A stretch of DNA of 64,000 bases from Clitopilus passeckerianus. Lineage: Eukaryota > Basidiomycota > Agaricomycetes > Agaricales > Entolomataceae. Below, piece by piece: positions 11,815 to 22,527 of this stretch. Location: positions 868,001 through 932,000 of the forward strand of contig CALYLX010000128.1 in NCBI GenBank assembly GCA_944990035.1, in the 5' to 3' direction. Under the pieces are notes generated by a model. It was not told the DNA's origin. It made no database searches and worked only from the letters and a program-made list of their open reading frames with translations. Positions within the stretch are counted from its first letter, which is position 1. The number at the start of each line of letters is the position of its first letter. The translations under genes were made by a program, and so were the position numbers.

Positions 11815-13890
11815 ATGGCTTCAGCGTCGAGGAACACAATTCTACGACTGATTAATGCTGCTCAGCACTCAGCCTGTCCTTGTCACGGTCATGGACATGT
11901 TCACGGACACGGTGCACAGGTAGCTGCACTCAACCAGCTCAGGAACTTTGCTACTCCCGTGCAGACAGTCGAGAAGGAGTACGCTTTCGAGGTGAGGACG
12001 CGTAACCATTCACAAGGGACAGCAGCTCACCTTGTCCAAAGGTGGCCGCTTCAAATTTAAGGTTTGGTGATGGTGTCACTGCTGAAGTCGGGATGGATCT
12101 TAAGAACATGAAAGCGCGTAAAGTAAGCCGATCTTGTATGAGTGACAATTGTTTCATTAACAAATTTCCAGGTTGGAGTCTTTACTGACCCCAACATTGC
12201 GAAACTTCATCCCATGAAAGCTGTAAGAGCGACCGCTTCCGATGTGCCCACGAGCCCCACACTAACGTCCTGCATAACTTCATAGGCACTCGAATCCCTT
12301 GATTCCCAGACGGACCTTCACTTTGAGGTCTTTGAAGACGTTGTGGCAGAGCCAACCGAAGAGAGCTGGCGAAATGCTATTGCCTGGGCCAGGAAACACG
12401 ACTTTAGCCACTTCCTTGCGTAAGTCCCCGCAACGACCATCGACCCTTGAACCCGGATCTTACATATCGCTTGCAGTGTTGGAGGCGGAAGTGTTATCGA
12501 CACTGCAAAGGCCGCCAATCTGTAAGTGCTTTACTTTGCAATGTTAATCTGTCATCTCATCCGCGTAGCTTCACGGTATATAATGATGCAGATCTTATGG
12601 ACTTTGTCAATGCACCCATTGGAAAGGGACTGCCCATCTCCCAAACGCTTCGCCCTCTAATTGCTATACCGACAACCGCCGGAACAGGCTCAGAGACAAC
12701 TGGAACCGCAATTCTTGACATCACCTCCCGCTCGTTCAAGACTGGTATTGCTAACCGAGCCATGAAGCCTGTGTTGGGTATTGTGGTACGTTATACTCAC
12801 TCTACTTCGCAGCATGATAATGACTAGCATGCAGGATACCCACAACACTGAATCATGCCCTACAGCAGTCCACATCAGTGCTGGTCTTGATGTCCTCTTC
12901 CACAGCATGGAGAGTTATACCGCCATCCCGTAGGTCCCTAGGCCTGTAATGGAGCTTGTCGCATGCTTACTCCCGTCAAAGATATACCGAACGCACACCC
13001 CGACCTTCTAACCCCATCCTCCGACCCGCCTACCAAGGAAGCAACCCTGTTGCTGACATCTTCTCCCTCTGGGCTTTGCAAACCACCGTCAAGTATCTAC
13101 CAAGAATTGCGAAGAATCGCGAAGACACTGAGGCAAGGCGACAAATGCTGTATGTTGATCTTATTTTGCAATCGTTCTAACAACTCCTGACCCGCCTTGC
13201 GTAGACTCGCTTCTTCCTTTGCAGGTATTGGGTTCGGTAACGCAGGCGTTCACTTGTGCCACGGCATGAGCTACCCGGTAAGGCTGAAGAGGTCGCCGCA
13301 ATTCTGTCAAAGCTTATCCTCTACTCTAGATCTCTGGCCTCAACAAGAAGGGACCTAAATACAAGCATCCAGGCTACGTTGTAGACCACCCCATCATCCC
13401 TCATGGTGTCAGGTAAGGCTCTCACCTCTTTTAGGTACAAGTAGTATTCTAATGCTACTTGATTTTTAAGCGTTGCTCTCACTGGACCTGCCGTGTTCCA
13501 ATTCACATCTCCCTCCGCTCCTGATCGTCATCGTCAAGCTCTCGCCATTTTCAACGGTGTATCCCTCACCGACCCTTCGATCACCAAAATCCCTGACGGT
13601 GACATTGGTGCCCATTTGTACGACTCGATTGCAAGATTCCTCGATGGACTGGGTGTTCCCAGAGGATTGAAGGCTGTTGGGTGAGTGCTGCCTTCCCTTC
13701 TTCTCCTGGGATGAGCGTCGACTAATCCGGAATTGTTAACAGATACGCAAGGAGCGACGTTGACAAGCTCGTTGATGGTACAATTCCTCAGCGCCGAGTG
13801 TTGGATTTAGCTCCTGGAATCGGAGACGTTCATGGTTCGGATGGAAGAGAGCATTTGACAAGGATCATGGAGCGGTCCTTCGAGTATTAG
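11815..13890 (+). CDS. Hydroxyacid-oxoacid transhydrogenase, mitochondrial (ADHFE1 type)
   Basis: This iron-dependent alcohol dehydrogenase family enzyme couples oxidation of 4-hydroxybutyrate to reduction of 2-oxoglutarate in mitochondria. The start at 11815 begins [13 protein letters not shown], a presequence-like N-terminus, followed by an unusual His/Gly run ([13 protein letters not shown]). The catalytic part shows the nucleotide-binding [15 protein letters not shown], the substrate/NAD loop [27 protein letters not shown], the family signature [16 protein letters not shown], the metal ligands in [12 protein letters not shown] and [14 protein letters not shown], and a C-terminal [15 protein letters not shown]. 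About ten short introns join in phase. The stop TAG is at 13888-13890. Length is about 490 residues, normal for the family. The family assignment is firm. Confidence 0.94.
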
Positions 13891-14334
13891 AGGGAGATTT
13901 GCCCTGGAGACACCTGATTGTTAACTCCTTTGCACGATTCTATCATGAACAAGAAATTGAATTGGTTCTGGCTGACCCTAACGGTCCTATATTTGTGGAG
14001 TCTTTGATCCTTGAAGTTGTCATCAGAGCTGGTGGATTGTAGCCAACTGGATTAGATGTTTTCGTAGGATTTTACAGAGAAGGTGCCTACCTTAAGCACC
14101 GGCAGGCAGTGACATCGAAGTCAGGCTGGGGCAGAAGGGGGAAAAGAATAACTTGACGTGTAGTGGTTCCTTCCAGTGATGGCTGTCGGTCTGGTGCGGG
14201 TGACCCAACCAATGATTGTAGGAATTCACTCTGAAAGTTACGCGCACTGCAGGGTGGCCTGGGAATGGACTTCGCCCCATGGCATTCACTAATAACTAGT
14301 TAGCTACAGGCATAGCAGATCCCGCCCCTCGGAC

Positions 14335-14595
14335 TCAAGCGCATCAAAGTAGCTAACTGTCTTGAATGGTGTGGCCAGTCAAAGCCAACCACGCTAAAAC
14401 TGCGGACGTGAGGTCTCGGTTCTCCTGACTGGTGAATCTCATAAAAGGTACTGAGGTGATAGCCAAGTTGAAATGGGTTTTCGAGCCCTCGGTGGGTTTT
14501 GGGTAGTACACAGAATTCACAGCCGCCAACAAAGGTCAAGGTGTTACTAGCAACTCGAGTCAATTGAGCGACAGCTGAAGAGGAAGTCGGCCGCA
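14335..14595. repeat. Diverged direct repeat, copy 1
   Basis: This copy starts near AAGTAGC at about 14346 and carries GAATCTCATAAAAGGTACTG near 14437. The second copy lies about 260 nt downstream in the same orientation. The best block (about 50 nt from GTTCTCC) is roughly three-quarters identical by eye. A weaker match, CTGAAG followed by CGGCCG, recurs near the end of each copy. Confidence 0.55.
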
Positions 14596-14635
14596 ATTTA
14601 GGCCCAATTCCAAATAGGTACCTCCTTCCCCTGAT

Positions 14636-14860
14636 TTTCAAGTAGCGAGCCGTCTTGAAAAAATGCTACAAACGTGAGTTCTCCAGAGTGGCGAATCTCA
14701 CAGAGGGTACTAAGGCGGTAATCAGTTGTAGATACAGTTGCAGGTTTGGCAGGTTTCATCGTGATGTGGTAGGCAGAGGAGGCCAACGAGCTAAGATGCC
14801 AACCACCCTGAAGGGTCATCCGGCCGAACTCAGTTGAAAGAACAGCATATTTCCTCATAA
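14636..14860. repeat. Diverged direct repeat, copy 2
   Basis: The second copy begins AAGTAGCGAGCCGTCTTGA and carries GAATCTCACAGAGGGTACTA near 14697. The order of matching blocks is the same as in copy 1, which argues for an old tandem duplication or two remnants of one mobile element. No terminal repeats or target duplication were found. Confidence 0.55.
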
Positions 14861-15004
14861 TATTGGAATAGAATCGGACAGGATGTGAGATATCCCATGA
14901 GAAGGCCCGAAGCGGTGGTTCTCACGACGCGTACGATTTCGTCAGTGATCTGTCTTTGAACGTTGTATCTGTCTGATCAACCTCCTTACAAGACTGCTAA
15001 CCAG

Positions 15005-16268
15005 ATGGCGCAAACCACGAAGTATAGTGTCTTTCGCCCTTGTATCGACCTCCACGATGGTCAGGTCAAACAAATTGTTGGCGGGACCCTGTCCGAGTCA
15101 TCTCCGGAAGGACTGAAGACCAACTTCGTGGCTCAGTTGCGTTCATGAACCATTCTTCGTGGTCTCAACAGCCAATAACTCAACGGGCCGTGCTGCAGAC
15201 TTTCTGCCGGTGACTATGCTCATATGTACAAGGAGCGGAACTTGCAAGGAGGGCATGTCATCAAGCTTGGACCTGGGAATGATCAGGCGGCGAAGGAGGC
15301 ATTGGGTGCCTGGCCAAGTACGTCTGAACTTCAAACTGGAGAATAACTTTCTCTGACCCATGGCAAAAAAGATGGCCTGCAGATTGGAGGAGGCATAACC
15401 GACCAAAACGCGAAGGAGTGGATAGATGCTGGGGCAAGTAAAGTATGTTCCATACGTCTTTTATTCCCGTGGTTAAAGCTCAGGATTCGACAGGTCATTG
15501 TTACATCTTACTTGTTTCCTGGTGGAAAATTCTCTTTGGAGAGGTTGAAGATCTTATCCTCAGCTATCGGCCGGGAAAGACTGGTAGTTGATGTCAGGTA
15601 TATTATGTCCATCGAGCATAACTGTTCATTTCCCTGATCGGCCTCGGTGCCCATAGCTGTCGGAAAAGAGAAGATGGGTGGTGGATTGCAATGAACAAAT
15701 GGCAAGATTTGACTGACACGAAAGTCTCCAAAGGTATGTTGCAGCCGCCCACTCAGACCAGCAATGTCTAAGCAAACATTTCAGAATTCTTAGATTTGCT
15801 CTCGGAACACTGCAGGTAAGGGCGCTAGTACTATTGACGAATGTGCATCTAAACATTTTAGTGAATTTCTGATTCACGCTGCCGATGTAGAGGGACTATG
15901 TCAGGGGATCGACGAGGAGCTTGTGCGAAGTAAGCATGCTTTTCCTACTTGTTTTGTCACCGCTGATTTCTTCAAGAACTCGGTGAATGGGTATCTATAC
16001 CGACGACATACGCCGGTGGCGCAAAAGGTATGCAGGGTTGTGCGAGTTTCTCTCCCAACACTCATCCAGTCAATCAGACATCAGCGACCTCAGCCATGTT
16101 GACAGCCTATCGGGTGGGCGCGTTGACCTTACTTATGGAAGGTATGTATTAATTCAGTTAGGCAGACCAATTACTAATAGTCTCGTCAGCTCTCTTGATA
16201 TTTTTGGTGGCAAATTGGTGTCATTTGAAGCGCTTGTTGAGCGAAGTGCTAATCCCATCAGTAGATAA
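15005..16268 (+). CDS. HIS6: ProFAR isomerase of histidine synthesis (His6)
   Basis: This enzyme isomerises phosphoribosylformimino-AICAR ribotide, the fourth step of histidine synthesis. It is a single TIM-barrel protein. The start at 15005 (MAQTTKYS) leads to [18 protein letters not shown], with the catalytic Asp in the first strand. Then come [14 protein letters not shown], the phosphate loop [31 protein letters not shown], the [14 protein letters not shown] strand with the second catalytic Asp, [10 protein letters not shown] and the final [17 protein letters not shown]. Seven or so short introns join in phase; the first runs from about 15134 to the AG before CTTTCTGCC. Its intron-rich layout and length (about 255-260 residues) match fungal His6. 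The stop TAA is at 16266-16268. Confidence 0.93.
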
Positions 16269-16496
16269 GATCATATGTCGTTATCTAATCAATCTACTAT
16301 CGAAGACTTGATGACATAAGCTTTGATGTCGTGAGAACAACGATACAGTTTTACAAATTAAGGTTTGGGTCAGTGATCTTTCTGCATAGAGTCTGGTAAT
16401 CGCCAAGTACGCCCCTCAAGGTATGTGCGTCGAGCTCGCGACTTTCAACGACGGAGGACTGATTTATCTTTAACGCTTCAATAGACATCGCCAAAA

Positions 16497-17034
16497 ATGC
16501 CCGGAAAAGTCAAAGCATACGAGCTCCAATCCAAGTACGAAGGGTAGTTTGTTCAGAGAGGTGGACAAGGTTCTAACGGCTTGATTCAAGGTCCAAGAAT
16601 GACTTGTCCAAGCAGCTCAGCGAGCTCAAGACTGAGCTCCTTAGCCTGAGGGTGCAGAAGATTGCTGGCGGTTCGGCATCAAAGCTCACCAAAATGTGCG
16701 TGTTCATTTGGCCTAAAACCGGTTTGCTACTAACATACGTTAATTACAGCGCAACCGTCCGCAAATCGATCGCTCGCGTCCTAACGGTCATGAATGCTAA
16801 GGCTCGTCAAAACCTCCGGGAGTACTACAAGAACAAGAAGTACCTTCCCCTCGATCTCCGACCCAAGAAGACACGGGCTATCAGGCGGCGTCTCACCAAG
16901 GTGCGCAATAACCTACTTCTCTTAAAACACGCCACTCATTTATTGTATTTTAGCACGAGTTATCATTGAAGACTCTGAAGCAAAAGAAGAAGGATAACAA
17001 CTTCCCAGTGAGGAAGTACGCTGTGAAGGCATGA
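16497..17034 (+). CDS. RPL35: Cytosolic 60S ribosomal protein uL29 (L35)
   Basis: uL29 sits near the peptide tunnel exit and helps recruit nascent-chain factors. The start at 16497 opens [13 protein letters not shown]. Four exons join into about 123 residues with the family motifs [60 protein letters not shown] and the basic C-terminus [15 protein letters not shown]. The first intron uses a GTACGA donor inside a Lys codon. The stop TGA is at 17032-17034. High Lys/Arg content and small size are as expected. The gap upstream (16269-16496) is short and holds the promoter. Confidence 0.96.
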
Positions 17035-17559
17035 GTCTATTGAGGGAGCGCTGTTATGGTCTTCATGCTGTTTGGTATCGACACATTCCACATTTTTATG
17101 CCATGATAATTCAATCAATATGCCCATGTGCATCGTTCGATATCTTCCCTGAGCCCCCTTCATCTCTGTAAGATTTGCCTCATCGTGGCTTGCGGCCTGA
17201 TTTTTGTATTGAGCTCGTGATCACCGTGCCGTTGATCGTTGCTCCCGTTTTGGGCAGTCCAGGTTTCGTCATTGCAACCTCCCCACCTCCTGCCAGCTTT
17301 GTTGCCTCTTGCTGCTGTCCTAAATTTACACGCAAAGGCCTACATTAGACTTATACTTGTATACAATCTTGCTCTTTCAATATTTCTTTAACGATCTTCA
17401 CGAATTTACGATAAGAACGAACCATGGTGAGCATGATATCTTCCATCACTCTTCCCTCCTTGTTCGGTTGTGTGGTGTCGACGGACTGCACGTGTGTTCC
17501 GTTCAAGGATATAGAGCAATCCGTCATGTATTGCATCTTCTATCTTTCGTATTTTACCC
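17035..17559. promoter_or_regulatory. Gap between uL29 and kinase gene
   Basis: A 525-nt stretch with the uL29 3' UTR and the kinase promoter and 5' leader. Pyrimidine-rich sequence precedes the kinase ATG. No further gene is supported. Confidence 0.4.
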
Positions 17560-19873
17560 ATGGCACCTGGCTCTCGCCTCAGAAAGCGTTCCGGTTCTGA
17601 CAACTCCTCAAAGTCCCAGCAGAAACCAGCCCTTCGCTCTCCCCCTTCTTCACCTCGGATCACACAGAATGCCAACGTGCGACAACCCTACCCAGTCCCT
17701 AGCTCCAATCCGGCGAGTCAATATACATTACTCGAGAAACTTGGAACTGGAAGTTTCGGAACCGTATACAAGGCCATGCATAACGACACTAAGCAGATAG
17801 TAGCTGTGAAGCAGATTGGTGAGCAAGTTTAGCGCCCGTTGATGCTGTTCGGCTCATCAAGCCATCTCTGCAGATTTGGAAGACTCGGACGATGACATCT
17901 CAGAGATTCAGCAAGAGATCGCAAGCTTAGCTCAGTGCGACTCCGAATACGTGACGAAGTACTATGGCTCCTTCGTCGTGGGATTCAAGCTATGGATCAT
18001 CATGGAATACCTCGCGGGAGGTTCTTGTCTGGATTTGCTCAAAGCTGGATCTTTTTCTGAAGGACACATCGCCGTCATCTGCAGAGAGCTGTTGCTTGGT
18101 CTCGATTATTTGCATACCGAAGGCACAATTCATCGAGATATCAAAGCCGCAAATATCCTCCTCTCCTCGTCTGGCAAAGTCAAGCTTGCTGACTTTGGTG
18201 TTGCTGCACAACTCACGAATACCCTTCGACATACCTTCGTTGGAACGCCATTCTGGATGGCTCCAGAGGTCATTCGTCAAGCCGGATATGACTCCAAAGC
18301 AGATATGTGGAGTCTCGGGATCACAGCCATAGAGATGGCCAAAGGCGAACCACCACTCGCAGAATACCATCCTATGCGGGTGTTGTTCCTTATACCTAAA
18401 GCCAAGCCTCCCACGTTGGAAGGGGATTTTTCTACCACATTCAAGGACTTTGTGCAACTATGCCTGACGAAAGATCCCCGCTTGGTAACGTCATCTCTAG
18501 CCATCATTCGGGGTACCTATCCTAATAGGTGGTCAATAGCGTCCTACAGCTAACGAGTTATTACAACATAAATTCATCAAGAATGCGAGGAAGACATCAT
18601 ACCTCACTGAACTCATCGAGCGGTACCAAGATTATCGCGCTCGATCTCCTCAGAAACCCCAACAGTATCAAGCTACCGTACGGAACAGCACGGCCTGGGA
18701 TACCGCAAGGAGTGAATGGAATTTCGATACCGTGAAATCAAACGCCGCTATGGGTACCTTCAGGAATATGGCAAAAGATTTTATCACCCCTCATGAAGTA
18801 GATGACGAGGAGGAACATAGTTCCTACGACGATGACGGTCTAGCCTCGATAGACACGTCAGGTGCTACGAAGGGTAGCGATCCCCTCGTCAACGGCGGTC
18901 TAGGGCTCAACTCTGCGGCGGCGCATTCTACTGTCATAATCAAACCAGCTCAAAATCTAGATAAACCGGATTTTATTGCCCCTGAACCTGTCGAGGAAAC
19001 CTCGGCTGATGGCCTCCCATCAGATGCCCCCTTGGTGCCCCTCCAGCGTACTCAGGCTCTGTACGTTCAGCTCGTCGTACCTCCTATGCCGGCCGCACGG
19101 CTGCACAGGGACCGGGTACGGTTCTGCGTGAAGCAGACATCGGTTCCGGTGTTGATACGATTCGACCTATCAAGAAAGTCGATCCTGTTGGGTCCTTACG
19201 ACTCTCGGCCGACTTTGTTGGTAGCATAAGGGAGGGAACCAACTCGACCCCCACGTCTCCAACGGCCTCAACAAACCGGCGGCCAAGTGAAACGACGAGA
19301 GCTGGAAGGGCCATTGTTGACGAAGTAATTCTTCCGGTCCTCAATAAGGTTAGTCAAATCTTCCTTACTGTTTTACCGGTCCGCCAGTACTTACGGCGTT
19401 TTCAGGCGATCCACGATGACATGGATGCACGCGAGCTTGAGTCATTGAGCATGCTGTCTCGTGGCTTCTCAGAGTTGAAAGAGATCAACCCTGAACTGGC
19501 ATATAATGTCGTTCTTGACATTCTTTCGGGGATAAATGAGTACGTTTCCTCCGTGAAGGTCTCTAATACGCTTGAATCGCAAAGTACTGACATAATCGTT
19601 TCTATCAGCAATCCTGCAATACAGCAGCATATCCAAACATCCCGCGGTCTCTTCCCTCACAAACGTATCACGAGGAAGAGCGAGATGACTTCAAGAGGGT
19701 TGGTCGTAACCGAGATTCAAGAAGACGTTTCAGGACCCAGCACGGCGGTGACCGTTACAGCAGACACCTCAGATCCAGCGGCGTCCTCAGCCCGTAAATC
19801 ATCTCCCATAGCGGATTTACTCTATTTACGATGGTTGGAAGGGCTCAAGATCAAATGGCCCAACCTGCTATAG
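17560..19873 (+). CDS. Germinal-centre-type Ste20 kinase (Sps1/Nak1/MST3-4 group), with probable frameshift
   Basis: This serine/threonine kinase has its catalytic domain at the N-terminus, as in GCK-III kinases that act in polarity and septation pathways. After a Ser/Pro-rich lead come the glycine loop ([15 protein letters not shown]), the ATP-binding Lys (IVAVKQI), [12 protein letters not shown], the DFG motif, the [14 protein letters not shown] activation segment and [14 protein letters not shown]. The domain ends with [18 protein letters not shown], joined by an intron after DPRL. A long regulatory tail follows, ending in helical [11 protein letters not shown] and [20 protein letters not shown]. 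Near 19027-19031 the frame breaks: upstream DGLPSDAPL and downstream [18 protein letters not shown] are in different frames. One missing C in the CCCCC run explains this; the only nearby intron would be 36 nt. The stop is at 19871-19873. Confidence 0.9.
19027..19031 (+). other. Probable one-base deletion in the kinase gene
   Basis: A run of five C separates two coding frames of the same protein tail. A sixth C would make the frame continuous into a coding-like Ser/Tyr/Arg-rich segment. It could be an assembly indel, a true lesion, or less likely a very short intron. Confidence 0.6.
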
Positions 19874-20427
19874 TGTGAACATTAACACGCGGTCCCACGA
19901 AGCTTGCCTGGGTTTTTTGTTGATATTTTTACCCTCCATATCTATTTCCATACCATCCGATAATTCTGGAACTCGTCAAACACTGGTCCCTTACACGTCT
20001 TCATAACCTTATTTCGCGCTTGTTCCTGACTACCTACCACGAAAAGGATACTTAACGGCCCATCTCCCTGAATGACTAACGACCCCCACCTTAGATACCC
20101 CTTGTTGTGTAAATACTCTTAGGCGACTGAATCTGCTGTTTTGATAGTAGTAATCATCATCATTGTTCATAATTCTAGGTGGTGCTACATGTATATACAT
20201 CCTACATCCATCCAAGTACTTTTGTCAGAATCATCCACCAACCCTCACTCAGGTTGGGGACATTAAATTAAATAAGTAAAGTAAAAAGCATAGTAGGATG
20301 TGGGTGTACAAAGGAATGAAATATACAGAAGTCGTCACGGAGTCCGTACTAGATCGTAGCCCTGTCTTCTATGTCTAGCCGTAGTAAAATCCGAGTCCAT
20401 AGTGTTCTTGTCCGTTGGGGAAAAAAA
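19874..20427. other. Convergent 3' gap between kinase and chitin deacetylase
   Basis: A 554-nt AT-rich stretch between convergent stop codons, with a run of ATCATC-type repeats near 20150. It should hold both 3' UTRs. I see no gene. Confidence 0.4.
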
Positions 20428-22071
20428 TCAAAGCAAGAAAGAGATCAGATACGAAAGGCCGACGGCGGTAGCTGAGCCAAAGATCTTGGCAGAAGCAGAA
20501 ACCGCAGCGTTGTTAGATGGCGAGGGCGAGGGCGAACCGGTAGTGCCAGTAGTGCCGCTCCCGCTGCTGGAACCTGAGCCTGAATTGGAACTGGTACCCG
20601 AAGGGCTGCAGAAAGGAAAATGATTCAGCCATGGAAATTTATCACTTTTTCAATAGAGGTTACCTAGTGGAGGACCCGGGATTGACGATGGAAGAGCTTG
20701 AACTAGAGCTATAAGGGCTGCCATCACCGATGAGCTTGATAACGGATTGGGTCATCCAGCCACTTTGTTTAATCAGGGGGTAGGCGTCGATGAAGGCCGC
20801 CACGGAGCCAGGGCTCACGACGTGCTCCAACACGATCATACCAGGAGTCTTGGGGCCTTGAAAAAAAATTAGTACAGTGACATTCATTAACGTAGAAAGA
20901 ACATACCAGCAAGCCACTGAGTGTAGTTGCCGTGGATGTACTGAGGGGTGGTACCGCCAGTCGTCAAACTCCAATCCTCGGTGCTAAAGAAAACCGTTAG
21001 TTCATCAATCAACAAGGCCGAATATTTAACCTACTCATGATTCCAGATGACAGTGGTCAAGCCAAATACCTGCGACCTCGATCAGCTATTGAAAGTAGCT
21101 AGTTTGAATCAGTTACGTACCTCTTTGGCAATAGCCCTGACACGGTTGTCAGAATCACCGGTGGGGGGACGCCAGTACTTGGGAATCTTTCCACCAGTTG
21201 AGTTGCGGATGAGCTCGACGGTCCAACCAAGCTATGGGGGAATCAGCATCCTTCTCAGAATAACTGCAAGATAAAAGTGTGTTTACCTGACCAAGAACAT
21301 CCATGTTGCTCAGGGTGGTCATCTGCGGGTGAGTATAAGTGTGGACAGCGATGTCGTGGCCTTGGTTCAGGGTATCCACAAGGACTTGAGGGTTCGCCAA
21401 AATGTTGACACCAATTAGGAAGTAAGTCGTCTTCTCGTTATTCTGGGCCAAGAAGTTGTTGAGAGTAACTTGATCCTAGAGAATCTGTGTCAATAGCCGT
21501 CTTAGAAATGCAAAATTAATTTTCTCACAGGAAGGGGGCCATCGTCGAAGGAGGTTCCCAGATATCCGTTAGGCGCGTCCCAAATGTCGTCTTTGTTACG
21601 GCAAGTCCGGTAATAAGCGGAACAGACTTGTTGACTGTTTGGGTCGTAGCCTGCGGGGTATTGGGGGACTCCAACATTGACAGAAGTTGTTTGGGGAATG
21701 TTGGGGATTTTGCCAGCAGTAACGGCGGCGTTTAAGGCGTCCACCCAGGCCTTAGGAAGCTGGCTTGCATCAGGCGTGCCTTTGGGGAACCCGGCAGACC
21801 ATGCTATAGATACGCTTTTGTCAGAAAATGGCAAACAAGGTTAAGAGCTTTAATGCGGACTTGGGGAACCAACTGGCGCAAAACCAGAGCCATCGTCGGG
21901 ACCACGCCTGAAAAGCTCGTGAACGGGGTGGTTTTCATCGTGGTGCCATGTGTCCTCAAAGCCTCGGCGGACGACGTGGTCGTGTCCATCATGCATAGCC
22001 CGAATGCTGACTGCTCCTGCAAATGGCAAGGCAAGGATAGAAGAGAACAGGAAAGCCTTAACTGCCACCAT
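20428..22071 (-). CDS. Chitin deacetylase, carbohydrate esterase family 4, GPI-anchor type
   Basis: This secreted, metal-dependent enzyme removes acetyl groups from chitin to give chitosan at the cell wall. The start at 22071 gives a signal peptide ([18 protein letters not shown]), then a His/Asp-rich segment ([20 protein letters not shown]). The NodB-type domain shows [10 protein letters not shown] (catalytic base Asp and metal Asp), [16 protein letters not shown], the metal-binding [29 protein letters not shown] and VIWNHEY. The C-terminal part is [15 protein letters not shown] followed by a Ser/Gly/Thr-rich linker and a hydrophobic end ([17 protein letters not shown]), the pattern of a GPI signal. 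Introns are short. All key CE4 motifs are intact, so the enzyme is probably active. The stop is at 20428-20430. Confidence 0.94.
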
Positions 22072-22527
22072 TGTGGGCTAGAGGGAGGTTGTATGACAGG
22101 AGGGGGAACAACATATTGTCGAGACGATCTATAAAAGGGCCCGCTGAGGGCGGCGACAAGCAGCCGTTAGGGATGTATTGACAGCACGAGGCGAAAATTG
22201 GACCGGAGCGAATAAACTATGATAACGGCTCGGAATACCCTTTTGTTATTTGTTTTCTAACATTCGGCATGTGCTACTAACCTCTTTTGGTCAAAATGTC
22301 TCCGGATAAGGTAAATCCATCAATTGATTACCAACCCTGCATCACTCGGCAGATTATATAATCACCCTTTACCCCGGAGAAAGTGAGCCAGCACGAGCCA
22401 GCTTAGTGTTTTTCAAGGTAAAAATATCTTGAATTTCTGATCGATTGTATGTACGCAGACCTAAAAGTATACACGACCACCACAACCATACTGTACAACA
22501 CCACGTTGCTTTCATCCTCCAAATTCA
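22072..22527. promoter_or_regulatory. Promoter region of chitin deacetylase, downstream of TFG1
   Basis: A 456-nt gap between two minus-strand genes. It must contain the TFG1 3' UTR and the chitin deacetylase promoter. A TATAAAAG element at about 22131 is on the plus strand, so its orientation is wrong for a classical TATA box of this gene. Confidence 0.4.

Larger units (their letters stand above)
13891..15004. other. Gene-free 1.1 kb containing a diverged direct repeat
   Basis: No conserved coding sequence is seen between the HOT stop and the HIS6 start. Minus-strand open frames at 14300-14641 and 14598-14858 encode no family I know; they share a weak motif (YHLSTFYEIHQSGE against YRLSTLCEIRHSGE) because they overlay the two repeat copies. 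The region includes the HOT 3' UTR and HIS6 promoter and is longer than most gaps in this window. Confidence 0.6.

Noticed and set aside
20130..20180. Short TAGTAG/ATCATC tract as a microsatellite
   Set aside because: Only a few imperfect units in 3' flanking sequence; too short to call a repeat feature.
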